This document shows positions 32,166-43,299 of a DNA stretch of 64,000 nt, piece by piece; positions within the stretch are counted from its first letter, which is position 1; every line of letters starts with the position of its first letter. The notes under the pieces are model-generated. The model saw only the letters and a list, made by a program, of their open reading frames with translations, was not told the origin of the DNA and searched no databases. Made by a program: the position numbers and the translations under genes. This DNA comes from Lentinus brumalis (Eukaryota; Basidiomycota; Agaricomycetes; Polyporales; Polyporaceae). The stretch lies in assembly GCA_001792895.1 (NCBI GenBank), contig MARA01000003.1, positions 1,054,001 through 1,118,000 on the forward strand. The letters are read 5' to 3'.

Positions 32166-33027
32166 ATGCGCTTCACGACTGCTATGTTCATGACCAGTCT
32201 TTTGACTGTTGTCTCCGCGCACTTCCAGCTTCAGTACCCTCCTCCTCGCGGTGACTTCGTGGAGGACGACGAGCCTACGTTCTGTGGTACGTCATCAGCG
32301 TATTGGCTCTAACTTTGTTCTGTTTTTGAGAGTGCCAAACGTACCAGATGGATACGCCAACTCGGTGGCCAACCGTACTACGTTCCCCACCTCCGGTGGC
32401 TTCATCTCCATCAACTCGGAGCATCCGTCCTGGACTCGTACGTGCCTTATGCAAAAATAAAGATCAAACTAGATTGCTCACACATACGTTACAGTGGGAG
32501 GTATCCTCGCGACTGTGCAAAACCCTGCCAACTTCGCGGCCTTCCAGGATGGCAAGGGCAACTTCCAGCAGTTCCTGCCGTTCTTTTCGACAACTGGCGA
32601 AGGCTCATTTTGCGTGGATGTCGACCTCGCGAAGTCAGGTATTAGCGGTATCCAGAACGGTGCGAACGTGACCCTCCAGTTCGTCTTCGACGGCGGCGAC
32701 GGCCAGCTCTACCAGGTACATCTCTTTCAGTACTTGCTCCATTGGAGGATCGATCTGACTCGTGCCTCATTCACCTAGTGCGCTGATGTCACGCTCGCGG
32801 ACAACTTCACGATCGCGACGAGCATCTCGTGCAAGAACGCGACCGACGCTGCTGCTACCCCCGTATCTACCAGCGTCGCGCCGCGTGCCACCTCGACGTC
32901 GCCATCGTCCTCGGGCTCGGGGTCTGCGGCAGGCCCGAGTTCCACCAACAATTCGGCCATGCGCAACGCTGCCATGGGTGTCTCCGGTGCTGCGGGTCTC
33001 CTTGGTGCTATGATTGCCCTGCTCTGA
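32166..33027 (+). CDS. BIM1-like/X325 copper-binding secreted protein, GPI-type
   Basis: BIM1/X325 proteins have a lytic-polysaccharide-monooxygenase-like fold but act in copper acquisition; Cryptococcus Bim1 works with Ctr1. Four exons: 32166-32286, 32348-32437, 32495-32715 and 32779-33027. The signal peptide [18 protein letters not shown] is followed by [11 protein letters not shown], so cleavage leaves the N-terminal His that coordinates copper. Conserved Cys residues are in [16 protein letters not shown] and the last exons (CADVTL, SISCKN). [16 protein letters not shown] and [13 protein letters not shown] fit the family. The C terminus has a Ser/Thr/Ala-rich linker and a hydrophobic end ([10 protein letters not shown]), a probable GPI-anchor signal. 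It is the immediate downstream neighbour of the CTR gene on the same strand. Confidence 0.88.
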
Positions 33028-34341
33028 ATCGGTGGGGCTAGCGACCCGATATATACTTCGGAATGTCATCTGTAACGAGTGTTTATGACTGGTGTAACGT
33101 TGTGAAGTAGATTTACCGTTCGATATTTCGTGTACTTCTTCTCTCGGAAGGCTCAATGCACACGGTGTGTAAAGTGTTCTATGCCATGGCAGTGTCCCAG
33201 TAGAAAAAGAACTGAAGAATTGGTCTGGAAAAGCCTGTCTCCCATAGGTGGACTGCAGGGGAATGCACGGTTCACGGTTGGCCGCGCGGGGGACCGCAAC
33301 GTCCATCAACAATTTGAGTATACATGTCACGACTCAGATCTCAGATGCCGGCCGGCGAAGGAGTCAAGTCTGTCGATGGAGTGCACGCGAATCTTAGAGT
33401 TGTATGACTCAGTGCAAGGAGGCAAGTAATTCGATGCCCTTGAGGTCCCAGTACTTAACCGTTCGTTGCGAGCTTACCTTACACCTATGAAAGGTTCCAA
33501 GCTTCGCCGGCACGCAAGATGTCAAGGCCGCTAGATCGCGTTGCGAGCTTGAAAGAACGCGGCAGTCCGCCGATGCAGACACGTCTATCATACTATGTAG
33601 ATGTCTCCAAGATGTCAAGGTCATTATCAAGAGACACCTGTAAGCACTAGCGGGACCCCATACGGGAAGTGCATGTGATTATACTCTCGCCCCTTACTGG
33701 GCCCCGCGTCCCCTTTAGGAATTCCGCCTCAAGATCTCAGGTCTCTATCAAGTACTTAGTGCTATCTCTTCTCGGTGTACCAGGAGCCCCGATGCTCACG
33801 AGCTAACTGCCCGACGTGTACGCAGTCCGCCCTGGACGTGATGCCTTTGGGCCTCGCAGTGCGGGCCGATCATGAAAGCAGCTTACGCCAGCGCCGCCGT
33901 GCTGGGAGAGAGCTAACTTGCGTACGCCCAGGGCACTGAGATGATTCGGCACCGAGACCACGTAAACACCAGGACACTGTCTGACACTGTGCATCCGTAC
34001 CGCCCCGTCAAGCCCAAAGGTGCTGCGCCCGCGGTCCCTCGAACATGTCTTCGATTCTCTTGGGTGCACAGGACGCGGAAACGCGGGCGCTCCCCACATC
34101 CCTTGGTCGCGATTAAAACGATCGGTGTGCATCCGGCATCCGTACCCTTCTGCCACGAGCTCTTTATCCCCTCAACCTTGGGATCTACTTGAGCTACAAC
34201 CGTACCTATCCATAACGCGATTTCACCTTGTCCGCTACATCACCTTAGACTTCGTCACCCACTTGTGACATATTCCCCTCGCAGGCATTCCTATACCCAC
34301 AACCATACCGGTAATCATACCCATAAGAGGGACGCATCATT
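33028..34341. other. Long intergenic stretch, no gene seen
   Basis: This 1.3 kb has only short overlapping open frames without motifs. Short words recur: AAGATGTCAAGG near 33518 and 33609, and CGTTGCGAGCTT near 33462 and 33538. The 12-mer CAAGTACTTAGT at about 33749 also occurs near 10183. It may hold decayed repeat sequence. The right end is the promoter of the hypothetical gene. Confidence 0.35.
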
Positions 34342-34854
34342 ATGAGGCTCTTCCATAGGAAGATGGACGCCTGGGAAGTCGTGGACCAGAAGACTGTTGA
34401 TACGGTCCCCAGTTTCACACTTCAAGAACGCGAAGGTGAGCGTCCTGCTCTTGTAGTCGATGGGCTCTCGGAACTGACAATGAGGTCGACAGAGATGGAC
34501 GTCGAGGAGGTGTACGATGCGACGATGTCCGGCGTGTACATGTTCGAAATGAAGCAGGTCACGAACTTGCAAGGCGCGGTGGTTTTCGCACGGGAGCTGC
34601 TGCTGCGGGAGGCAGAGGCGAAGGGATACAACGTCTTCCTGACCGAGGGGTACGTCGATCCTGTCGCGCGTCGAGGTCGTCTAGATACTGACCTCGACAT
34701 GTTCGCTAGATGGAAGGTTACGCACCTACGGAAGGGCAAACAACAACGCGCAGAGGTGCGATATTGGAGCCGTCCAGCCATCGCTTCACGGAAGCCCCCA
34801 TCGCCTCGGGGGCCGCCGTTTCTAGCGATGCTTGATGAACGGGCGGACATGTAG
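34342..34854 (+). CDS. Conserved fungal hypothetical protein
   Basis: A single exon encodes 170 residues from MRLFHRKMDAWEVVD; the ATG at 34363 (MDAWEVVDQ) is an equally good start. The middle region is predicted mixed alpha/beta, with EMDVEEVYDATMSGVYMFEM and FARELLLREAEAKGYNVFL. A basic beta-hairpin follows (WKVTHLRKGKQQRAEVRYW), then a Pro/Arg tail. It resembles small basidiomycete proteins that I remember only as uncharacterised. No signal peptide or membrane segment. It is convergent with the mercaptopyruvate sulfurtransferase gene. Confidence 0.72.
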   Translation: MRLFHRKMDAWEVVDQKTVDTVPSFTLQEREGERPALVVDGLSELTMRSTEMDVEEVYDATMSGVYMFEMKQVTNLQGAVVFARELLLREAEAKGYNVFLTEGYVDPVARRGRLDTDLDMFARWKVTHLRKGKQQRAEVRYWSRPAIASRKPPSPRGPPFLAMLDERADM

Positions 34855-34956
34855 ACGATATTCGACCCGGCATATACCTCCCTTATCGAGCAGCGCATGT
34901 ACGATTCCTTGTATAATCATCCTGTGTATTGGGACCCGTGGTATCTAATTTGACTT

Positions 34957-36258
34957 TCATTCACCCTTCACAATCTTGCTCTCTTGACGCATTGCGTAAC
35001 CAGACCAAGACTGAGAGATTCTCAGCAGATGTCGTCGCGAAAGGAGCCCAGGTACTGACCTCATCGTAGAGCCCTACACGTTCAACACCCAGGAGCTTGA
35101 GGCCCAGCCAGAGAATAGCAGCAGTCATGCCGCTACCGCAACTCGTTACGACCTGTCGTTTACCCTCGAGTACTTCCCGGGCACGATCAGCGCCAAGCGC
35201 ATCCTCGATTGCGGACAGGATTCCTTGATTGGATCGCAAGCGGGTGTATGTCAGGGGCAGCTTGTCCGTGATCTTGGAGGCAATGTGCTCCGGCACAGTG
35301 TGCGTCTCGACAAAAGCGCTGAACGGAAGAGACACGGCGTATGGCATGTGGCCCGAAGAGAGACCCGGACGCGGTTCCGGATCCACGCCTAGGAAGCTGC
35401 GTAAGGAGCGTTAACACAACGGACGAGAGATGGTCAGTTGGAACGTACCGGCCCCGAGGACGCGCATCGAGTACATAGAATGCGCCCGCGTTGGTGGCCG
35501 GGTTCAACTCAGCGTTGGCCGTCATTTGCTCGTAGTCTGACAGATTTCAGCAAGACACACCTAGCAGATGCTCATATCAGCAGCGCACCTTTCACGGCAT
35601 CCTTGTCCAAGCTCGGGATTGGGTATGTCGATGCTCGGACGTTCTCAGACTCTCCGCTTTCAGTCTGACCGCCGTGTGCCTGCCAGCCCAGGAGTCCTCC
35701 GTCCAAGATGCTGGAACGATGGTGACCGAAGGCGCGGAACATGTAGAGTGCTCTCGGTGAAGAGAACACGCCATGAGTGTCATAACTGGTGTAGGCAGGG
35801 TCAGGGCGCACACTGAAGTATAGAGGTCTTCCACATACATGACGACATGCGTTTCAGGAGTGATGCCGAACTTCGCTATGGCAGGAGTTCAGATGTCTCG
35901 TGACCTGTTTGAAGGACATGTCCTTACAACAGGCTTCAACGAAGGTCTTCGGGTCAGGCATCATATGTGGCAACGAGAGTGGGTGCGGAGACGCGACGCG
36001 ATCGATGTCCAGAAACCTCGCTGACGGGATATGTCTCGCCAGGTACTCAGAGTCTGCTTTTCGAGGAGAGTTGGGCATATGCCATGACGCGTCCAAGACG
36101 ACGAGATCTGCCGGAGAAGGCTGAGAGGCCTTGAGGTTGTGCAACTGAGCCGGGGAGACGACGAGAGGGCAGTTGTCGCCAAACATCGTCGCGTACGACC
36201 TCAGACTGGCTTTCCGAGCAAAGTTTGGGATACGCCGAGCGAGCACACGAGCGAACAT
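34957..36258 (-). CDS. TUM1: 3-mercaptopyruvate sulfurtransferase (tandem rhodanese, TUM1-like)
   Basis: The enzyme moves sulfur from 3-mercaptopyruvate, or from the cysteine desulfurase, to acceptors such as those of tRNA thiolation. Two rhodanese domains are seen. The first (LVVLDASWHMPNSPRK, RHIPSARFLDID, VVMYDTHGVFSSPRALYMF) has Asp where an active Cys would be. The second (YVLDARPRGRFLGVDPEPRPG after splicing, GHMPYAVSLPF) ends with the active loop VVTSCGSGMTAA. The N terminus (MFARVLARRIPNFARKASLRSYA) looks like a mitochondrial presequence. The last exon ends KIVKGE. It is divergent from VMA5 across about 220 bases. Confidence 0.92.
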
Positions 36259-36479
36259 GGGGGTGGGGATCAAGGTCGACACCGTATCGCCGTGGTCCTT
36301 ATAGATGAGAGGTCAGAGTCAGACATCGGGATCACGTACATGGTCCTCATGTCTCCGTATGGCAGTCCTGACCCTAACCCATCAGAATGCCATCATCGTC
36401 GTCGCCGACGGATTAGGGCCGCTTGCCGTCTCCGCCACCCTCCTCGTCGTCCGTTGCACGCTACTCATTGTCGTGCACG
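36259..36479. promoter_or_regulatory. Divergent promoter of TUM1 and VMA5
   Basis: Two start codons on opposite strands are separated by only 221 bases. No TATA box was recognised. Confidence 0.35.
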
Positions 36480-38122
36480 ATGCCCTCTGATCAAAGCACC
36501 TGGCTGATCTCTGTTCCTGAGTCTGGCGATGCGGAAGGTCTCTTCCACGAGCTGTCCTCTAAGCTGAACTCCAGTGCCAAGTCCGGCCAACCATCGAATC
36601 TCGCGCAGCTCTCAATCCCGTCATTCAAGGTCAATGCTCACCGCACAGAGTCGGATATCATGCCGATGAAACTGATGCACTGCAATAAAGACAGGAACCT
36701 TGGACTCACTCATCGCCCTGTCTGAGGAGCTCCCCAAGCACGATGCCTTCTTTACGGCAACTGTCGCAAAGACAGTGGACACTCTCCGCAATCTCTTGAA
36801 CAACGATCCTACCAAGCTTTCACAACACGTACTCGTTAACGAGCAACCCGTTGACTCCTACCTACTGCGCGGATGGTCATGGAATGAGGGACGTTACGGA
36901 GTGCAGCGGTCCCTCAGGGAGATGGTCGACGTCCTGAACAAGGTTCGTTGTATTGTACCATAAGCGCGATAAACTGTCACCAATGGCTCGTCTGTCTGCA
37001 GGAGATGACCTCCATCGACAACGTGATGAAGGCGAAGTTGACCAACTACAATCTTGCCAAAGGGTCACTAGTGCAGATGCAGCGGAAGAAGACGTATGTA
37101 TGTTCCTTAAAGGTGCTAGCTGTACCTTGTGTAACACGATTCATTACCCAGCGGAAACCTTTCCGTCCGGTCACTCATTGACATCGTCAAGAAGGAGCAC
37201 TTCATCGGCGACTCGGAATACATGCAGACCGTTCTCGTGGCCGTACCGAAGTGAGTCTCGTTCTATGTCCTGCATGTGTCCGGAGTCTTAACCTACCCCG
37301 CGCAGGAACTCGGTAAAGGACTGGAACGCAAAGTACGAGCGACTTACGCCTATGATTGTGCCACGATCATCAACGTGAGTCCAGTCGTAGTAGCGTTGGA
37401 ACGTGCAGCTGAATCAGTTGCTACGGACAGCCTTATCGACGCGGACGACGAGTACAGCCTGTTCGCTGTTGTGATCTTCCGTCGCGTCCACGATGACTTC
37501 GTTCAGAAATGCCGCGAGAACAAGTGAGTCCCTCCTGAGGAACATGATCCCGACGCTATGATCGAATGCCTGAAATCAGGTTCATCGTCCGCGAATTCTC
37601 TTTCTCTGAGGAGGCGATTCAGAAGCAAAGAGAAGAGCTTCAGACAGCTGACACAACCGAGAAGGAACTCTGGGTTAGTATGTTCCGGCTGTCAGATCGC
37701 CACAAATGTGCTCACTTCACTTGGCACAGACGGAACTCCTCCAGTTGTCTCGGACGAACTTCTCTGAATCGTTCCAAGTCTTGGCACATCTGAAGGTTCT
37801 GGAGTTGTTCGTCGAAAGTGTGCTGCGGTACGGTCTCCCAGCACATTATATCGGGTTCTTCGTCAAGGTGAGGACGCACTGCGTCTAGTAGTCCGAGGAC
37901 ACGCCCCTGATTCACCTTCTGCAGCCTGAGCCGAAGGCGACGAAGCGGACGCTAGCGACATTGCAGTCGCACCTCGCATACCTCGGAGGGCGCGCGAATC
38001 CCGAGAAGTCGAAGGGCAAGAAGTCTAGCGGCACTGACGACCTCGGCGGCGAGTACCAGACAATCCTCGAACAGGAGTTCTTCGACTTCGTGTTGTTCGA
38101 GATCCCATGGATCGTGCTCTGA
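36480..38122 (+). CDS. VMA5: V-type proton ATPase subunit C
   Basis: Subunit C links the V1 peripheral stalks to Vo and controls reversible disassembly of the vacuolar proton pump. The start is MPSDQSTWLISVP. Spliced exons give GTLDSLIALSEELPKHD, TVDTLRNLLNNDPTKLSQH, LLRGWSWNEGRYGVQRSL, MRKK-like QMQRKKTGNLSVRSL, IDIVKKEHFIGDSEYM, RVHDDFVQKCRENKF, REFSFSEE, VLRYGLPAHYIGFFVKP and a C terminus ending DFVLFEIPWIVL. These run the length of the family without gaps. About eight short introns. Near the C terminus is a Lys/Ser/Gly-rich loop, as in other fungi. Confidence 0.95.
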
Positions 38123-38475
38123 GCAGACATGAGACGCCACGGACGAGGACGATATGATTATGACGACGCAAATCGGCGGACACGATGTGCTCACCCACGG
38201 ACATATGCCTGTATAACACTGCCGCGAACCCTCGTCTCAATACTACACATCCGCATACCCATATCCATACCTGAGGTGGACAACCCGATTGGAGGAGACC
38301 TCGACGACGGATCTCGTCCAGAATATTGGATTTGAACGACTGTAGTGCTATTACCGAGGGGCGCAGTCACCCATGGATATCATTACAATATACTTGTTCT
38401 AATGATACAAGGAGGCTGTCCGACAACACGACCAATAAAATATCGCCCGCCGGCCAACACCGCGGCCTACGGTGG
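38123..38475. other. Intergenic, convergent 3' flanks
   Basis: VMA5 and the TFIIE alpha gene both end into this gap. No gene is seen. Confidence 0.45.
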
Positions 38476-40248
38476 TCATGACCTCGCGCTCAGCACCTCG
38501 TAATATGCAGTATACTCCTCTGGTGTCATCGCGTCTTGGTGCTCCTCTGTAATCTGCGAGAAGGGCACGGGCTCCCCGTTCACTGACATCGAGGTCAGTA
38601 CTCGCAGCGGGAGTATGCGTGCGAGAGCGGCACGTACCATAGACAATTGGGTCACCCTCCGCAGACGCGTCCCCGTTGACGCCATTCACATACACCTCCG
38701 CCTCGGGCACAGCAGCCTCTTCTGCCTGAGTCTCCCAGTGCTCCTCTGTCCGTGGCATCTTTGGCGTGCTGGCGCCAGTACCGACATCATCCGTCGAGCG
38801 AGACCGTTTCCGGTACTCGTTGAGAGAGTCGAGATATTCAACATTTGGCTTCACATCCTCATCGTCTTCGGCAGCAAACTCGCTCAAACCAGGTGTTGGT
38901 TGGGAAGAGGCTGCGAGGGAAGCGTAATACTGGTCGTAGTCTGTGTGAGGGTTAGCACTGTGACCACTTTGAGGTGGCAGAAATACATACAGTCCATTTC
39001 CGAGTTCTCCGCCGCCACACTAGGCTTCACACCATCGCCGTTCGCAACTGGCGGCGACATCGACGATACACTGAGCCCTTTGAGGATCGCATCGTTCGAG
39101 CTAGGCAACCTATTTGCCTCTGTAGCGGCGTCTGCCTCGGCGCGTGCGCTCTCTTTGATACCGAGAGCCGTGAGGTCGCCGGAGATTGTACTGCTCAGGT
39201 GCCACTTGGGGAGTGCGTTCTGTTGACGCTTCTGCGCCGCCTCCTTGTCCCGCTCGGCCCTAGCCGTCTCCTCGTCTTTGTCCACGGACATGACAACTCC
39301 AATAGCATCCCCCTGTCGTCCGTCCCCAGATGCACCGGCGATTTTGAGCCCACCTTCGCGCGCTGCCGCCTTCTGACGCTCGGCCTCCAGGTGTTGTCGT
39401 ACCCAGACAGTAACATCAAAGCTATAGGTGGTTGACGATAAAATCAGCGACAGTATGATCCAACTAGAACCACGGAAACGTACGCAGGAAGCACCATCCC
39501 TTCTGTTCTCCTCAACCCTTCTAGGATGAACCTCATCTGCCTATTGAACCTCTGCATTCGGTCCTGGCTCCCGAGGACGTTCTCCGCAGTCTCGTTATCA
39601 ACGAGCTCTGCACCACACACGTCGCAGTTGAACGTGCCTAGCGCGAAGTTCATGAGGCGGTCTGCGTCCAGCGCCTGGAAAGTCTTGCGGCACTGCGGGC
39701 ACATGTAGCCTTTCGACTCCATCTCGTTTCGGAGGCCCTGGTCGATGATCCGCCGCATCTCTGCCATGCGCCACTTGACGACATTGCAGAAGAGTTGGTA
39801 ATCGATGTAGAAGTACTGCCTGCCGACGGAGCGCTGTGCGCCCTCCTTCAGCTCGTTCTGGCGGTATCTGTGGGTGGCACAAAGCTCTCGAGGACTGAGG
39901 TCAAGGAGAATCTAGTTCAAGGCTTACGCTCGGACCAGCTTATGCGTCTCCAACGTCGCCATGATCTTGTTCAGCTCCTTGAGCTGCAGTCCCATCCGCC
40001 CAGCTAGGTCGTCATCCTTTAGACTGCTGTGGGTGAGCAATCCGCCACAGAAACCAGATACGCCTCCTCCATCCATCCACCAAACATCTCCCACCTTCAT
40101 CCTCTCCAAGAAGGCCTGATACTTACACAGGATGACGAATCAGCTGGTCCATAACCACCGTGAACTTCGGCTCATAAAATGCTCGCGAGACATGTTGGAC
40201 CAGTAGGCGGAGGGTTTCTTGCTCGTCCTTCGACAAACCTTGAGCCAT
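38476..40248 (-). CDS. TFA1: General transcription factor TFIIE, large (alpha) subunit
   Basis: TFIIE alpha recruits TFIIH to the RNA polymerase II preinitiation complex. The start MAQGLSKDEQETLRLLVQHV begins the winged-helix domain (LKDDDLAGRMGLQLKELN, LETHKLV). A C4 zinc ribbon follows: MCPQCRKTFQALDADRLM and NCDVC, spaced as in the family. A helical segment (DRMQRFNRQMRFILEGLRR) comes next, then a long acidic/Ser-rich C-terminal part. The terminal exon carries PFSQITEEHQDAMTPEEYTAY, a helix found near the C terminus in fungal TFIIE alpha. About six introns. Confidence 0.92.
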
Positions 40249-40588
40249 CGAGGCCGCTAGGCCAATGTGCGCTCTAGAACACCGGCCCTGAGTTGTTCAA
40301 GCAAGATATGAGGGAGAAGGGATGGTGGCGGGTGGTGGTGCAGAGTCAAACTCGGAGTGGCATTGGCGCTTACATATGACTTCGCCGGGAAATGATGTTA
40401 CACATGCGCCCCCGGAGACGAGAACCGCCACGTAGGAGATGAACAACAGAATTAGACAATATATAGTACAACTTCCTTAATACAAAATACAAGGATACAT
40501 CCGGACTGCTCATGTTGTACAGGTCAAGCCGAAGTCCGATAACCTGAGGGTATCATCTCGCGCGAACTGCACTGACCCCCCATCTTCG
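40249..40588. other. Intergenic: TFA1 promoter and LRR-gene 3' flank
   Basis: Both neighbours are on the minus strand. No gene is seen. An AT-rich patch lies around 40440-40490. Confidence 0.4.
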
Positions 40589-42430
40589 CTAGTCATGGGC
40601 TGCATCCTCCTCCTCCTCCTCATCCTCCAACTCGAATGCGTTGCAACGCACCGATGTTAGCCACTGCAACCGTTCCGCCTCACGCCGGCACATGACGCTG
40701 TTCCCCGCCCCCATGCACTTTCCGTTTGCGCACCCGCCAACCGAGCTGCTGCCGACCCCCCGCTTCCTCAACATGACACCTCCACCCAGGCCTATTCCAA
40801 GGGGACCAGAGGTGGGTGTTCCCAGACCAAATTGCGGGCTGGCGGGATCTGGGATGCACCCTCCGCCACTGGAGAGGCAGGGTAAGAGAGTTGGGAGGGT
40901 TGAGGGCGAAGATGCGTATGTGAAGATGCGGATGCGTTGCGCGCGCGAGAGGATAGGCCCAAGGAAGGACAAGATGTGAAGCTGAAGCTCCACGGGAAGT
41001 TTCGCCCATAGTGATTGTGAGTTTGAGGATGTGGCAGGAAGAGTGACCGGTTGCCCGATAGAGGAGATGAGGGAGGTGGCGGAGGCTGCACAAGCGCACG
41101 ACTCTGAGCAGGGGGAGAAGACAGGATGTGAAGATTCGCTTTCGCGGTGCTTAGGCCGCAGGAGCAGCGCGCGCGAGTATCGAAGGAGAGCAAGTGCATC
41201 CTTCTCGACCAGGTGCTTGAGCGTAGCATTGCGGGTCAGGATGCGCTTGAGCTCGGCTTCGCTATCAGTCCAACTCCGCATGCTACCCTTCGTCTCGCCC
41301 TCGTCATCACTTGATGAGACGTCACTCTTGTCCTGGGGATCGTTCAGGCCCGTCGCGAACAACTCTAGTCGGAGAAGAGTGTAGTTGGTTCGTCGGGCGG
41401 CACGGATGATTGACCGCACCGCCCGGATGCGAAGTTGGTTCCCATTTGCTTTCAATGTGTGCAACTGACATCGTGGAGAGCTTATATACTCCACAATGTA
41501 AGGAGCTGACTGGTGAGTGAGACCAGCTACGGAGAGATGAATCTCGTGGAAACTCGGAGCATCGAGGAGAGGGAAGAAATGGGCGACGAAGATATCCGTG
41601 AGGCCGGGATTGGTGGTCAAAGATAAGATCTCCAACTGCGAGGAATTGATTGCAAGGGCAAACACCATGGCGACGTCAGAATCGCCCACGAATACGTTCT
41701 AAAGTAGGGAATATTAGCAAGCTTCTTCATGACTGGGACGGAGTGACCACGCGCAGCGGCCAAGGTGGCATGTTATAACGAAAGGCGGAGGCTGAAGGAG
41801 CTCAGCTAAAGTCGAGCGTGCCCAATCAAGATCACAGACAAACATAGCCAGGCATAAACCGATCGCCATAATTTGTCCGTGCCCGGAGTTGACCCTACTG
41901 CCTGACCGTTCTGACCGTCCCCGCCCCCAATTGATACCCAGACGTCCTCTCAGACTATACAGGACACGATTTGGCTGACAAGAGAGCGGAAGAGGGGGGA
42001 GACTCACATTTTGGAGGAATAACTCTTTCAATACGGTGTTGTCCCGTAAGTACCGACTTATAGCCAGCAGCCCTCGGTTTCCAATGTTGTTTGAGTTGAG
42101 ACTTATTTGTGAGATCTTGTAATTGCGGCCGGTATCAGAAGAGAGGAAGCCGAAGAGCTCCTCGCAGCCGGCATCGCCGAGGTCGTTGTGTCCGAGGATG
42201 AGCTTCGTTACGGATCGCCGTGCGAGGATCTGTTTGATGACTTCCTGGGCACCTGTTCCACCATTGAGTCTCGCCACGTATTCTGACGAGAAAATTACAT
42301 ACCGGTGACCGAGGACAATCCTGCGTCCATACTCTCTATGTGGCTCCGCGATGCGAGGGAAACCTTGGGAGCTGCAGGACGCCTTGCGAGCATGTGCAGG
42401 GAGGGCTCGCCAAATGAGAAAGAGTTCATC
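40589..42430 (-). CDS. Leucine-rich-repeat (RNI-like) protein
   Basis: Three exons, 42430-42303, 42252-42008 and 41699-40589, encode about 494 residues from MMNSFSFGEPSLHML. The repeats are of ribonuclease-inhibitor type: VTKLILGHNDLGDAGCEEL, ISQISLNSNNIGNRGL, LKELFLQN, LEILSLTTNPGLTD. Further on, WAKLPVELQLHILSFLG resembles an F-box helix, but at the C-terminal side. The end is Gly/Cys-rich (GGCANGKCMGAG) followed by a long Glu run. RNI-like proteins act as scaffolds; no partner can be named. The second intron is about 308 nt, six times the usual size here, and stays open in frame. An alternative ATG is three bases downstream. Confidence 0.8.
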
Positions 42431-43299
42431 ATGTCTTAGAAAGAGTCAAAGACGTCGTGGCGGTCATTAAGAAGGGGGTGTCCAGACGGAAGAGTGAGAA
42501 GAGCAGAAGACAATTCAGCACGATGGAGAACGGTGGAGTGTATGAAGCGCCTGCACCTGCCGTGCTAACGCGTATCCCGTAACTTACTAACCGCATATAG
42601 GCGCTTCACACTGTCCACCCTACGTCCGCCAACAACTGCGGCGTAGTCATGTATGTACTGCCAGTGCACGATTGCAGCATGTATGCATCTATTTCGTAAG
42701 TTGGCGGGCACCCCACGTTGATTTCGAGTCCGAACACGATTCCTCCTCCTCCTCCCCTAGATCTCCAATAAGTATGCCAGTGTCCCCGAACGAATTCCGA
42801 TCAATCCGCAGCAACATCACGAATATCAAGTGCTGTATTCAAGTAGACGGCATCGTGGTGTGCTGGCTCGCTGTCAACCCAAGTTCAAGGTCGCCGCGTA
42901 ATGACCCAGAATGAGCCACTCTGTGCGACGTAGGTAAGTACTCGCACTAAACCTGTATGTACGACTTCTTTACGTTCTGCCCGCGAGCATGTATTCATGT
43001 GGATCGACACGTGCAGTCAGGTCAGCCTGACGTACACCATCGACGCGGTCGACACGCATTATGTAAGTACTCATACAGTACGACGGAGATCGCTGTGCCC
43101 TACCGGGGTCCGGCTCTACTACTACATAGTAGAGGGAAGAGGAGCTACAGGTTGGCAAGGGCGCTTGTCGTAAACACTCTAGACACGCCACTGGACTACC
43201 ACACCTGAGCCTGACTACTACTCCTCACCGTGACCTCACCCCACTACCTACACAGACGACTTTCGAGTACTCTACATAGCGAACGCATCGAAATTGGTC
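42431..43299. other. Intergenic, divergent upstream regions
   Basis: The stretch holds the promoters of the LRR gene and the DUF4470-type gene. Open frames at 42672-42914 and 42957-43208 have no recognisable content. GTAAGTACTC occurs at about 42934 and 43060. Confidence 0.4.

Noticed and set aside
42253..42302. A possible 20-nt intron (GTATGT to GTCAG) after exon 1 of the LRR gene
   Set aside because: A normal 50-nt intron with the same donor and an acceptor at 42253 gives the correct frame (GAQEVIK), so an ultra-short intron is not needed.
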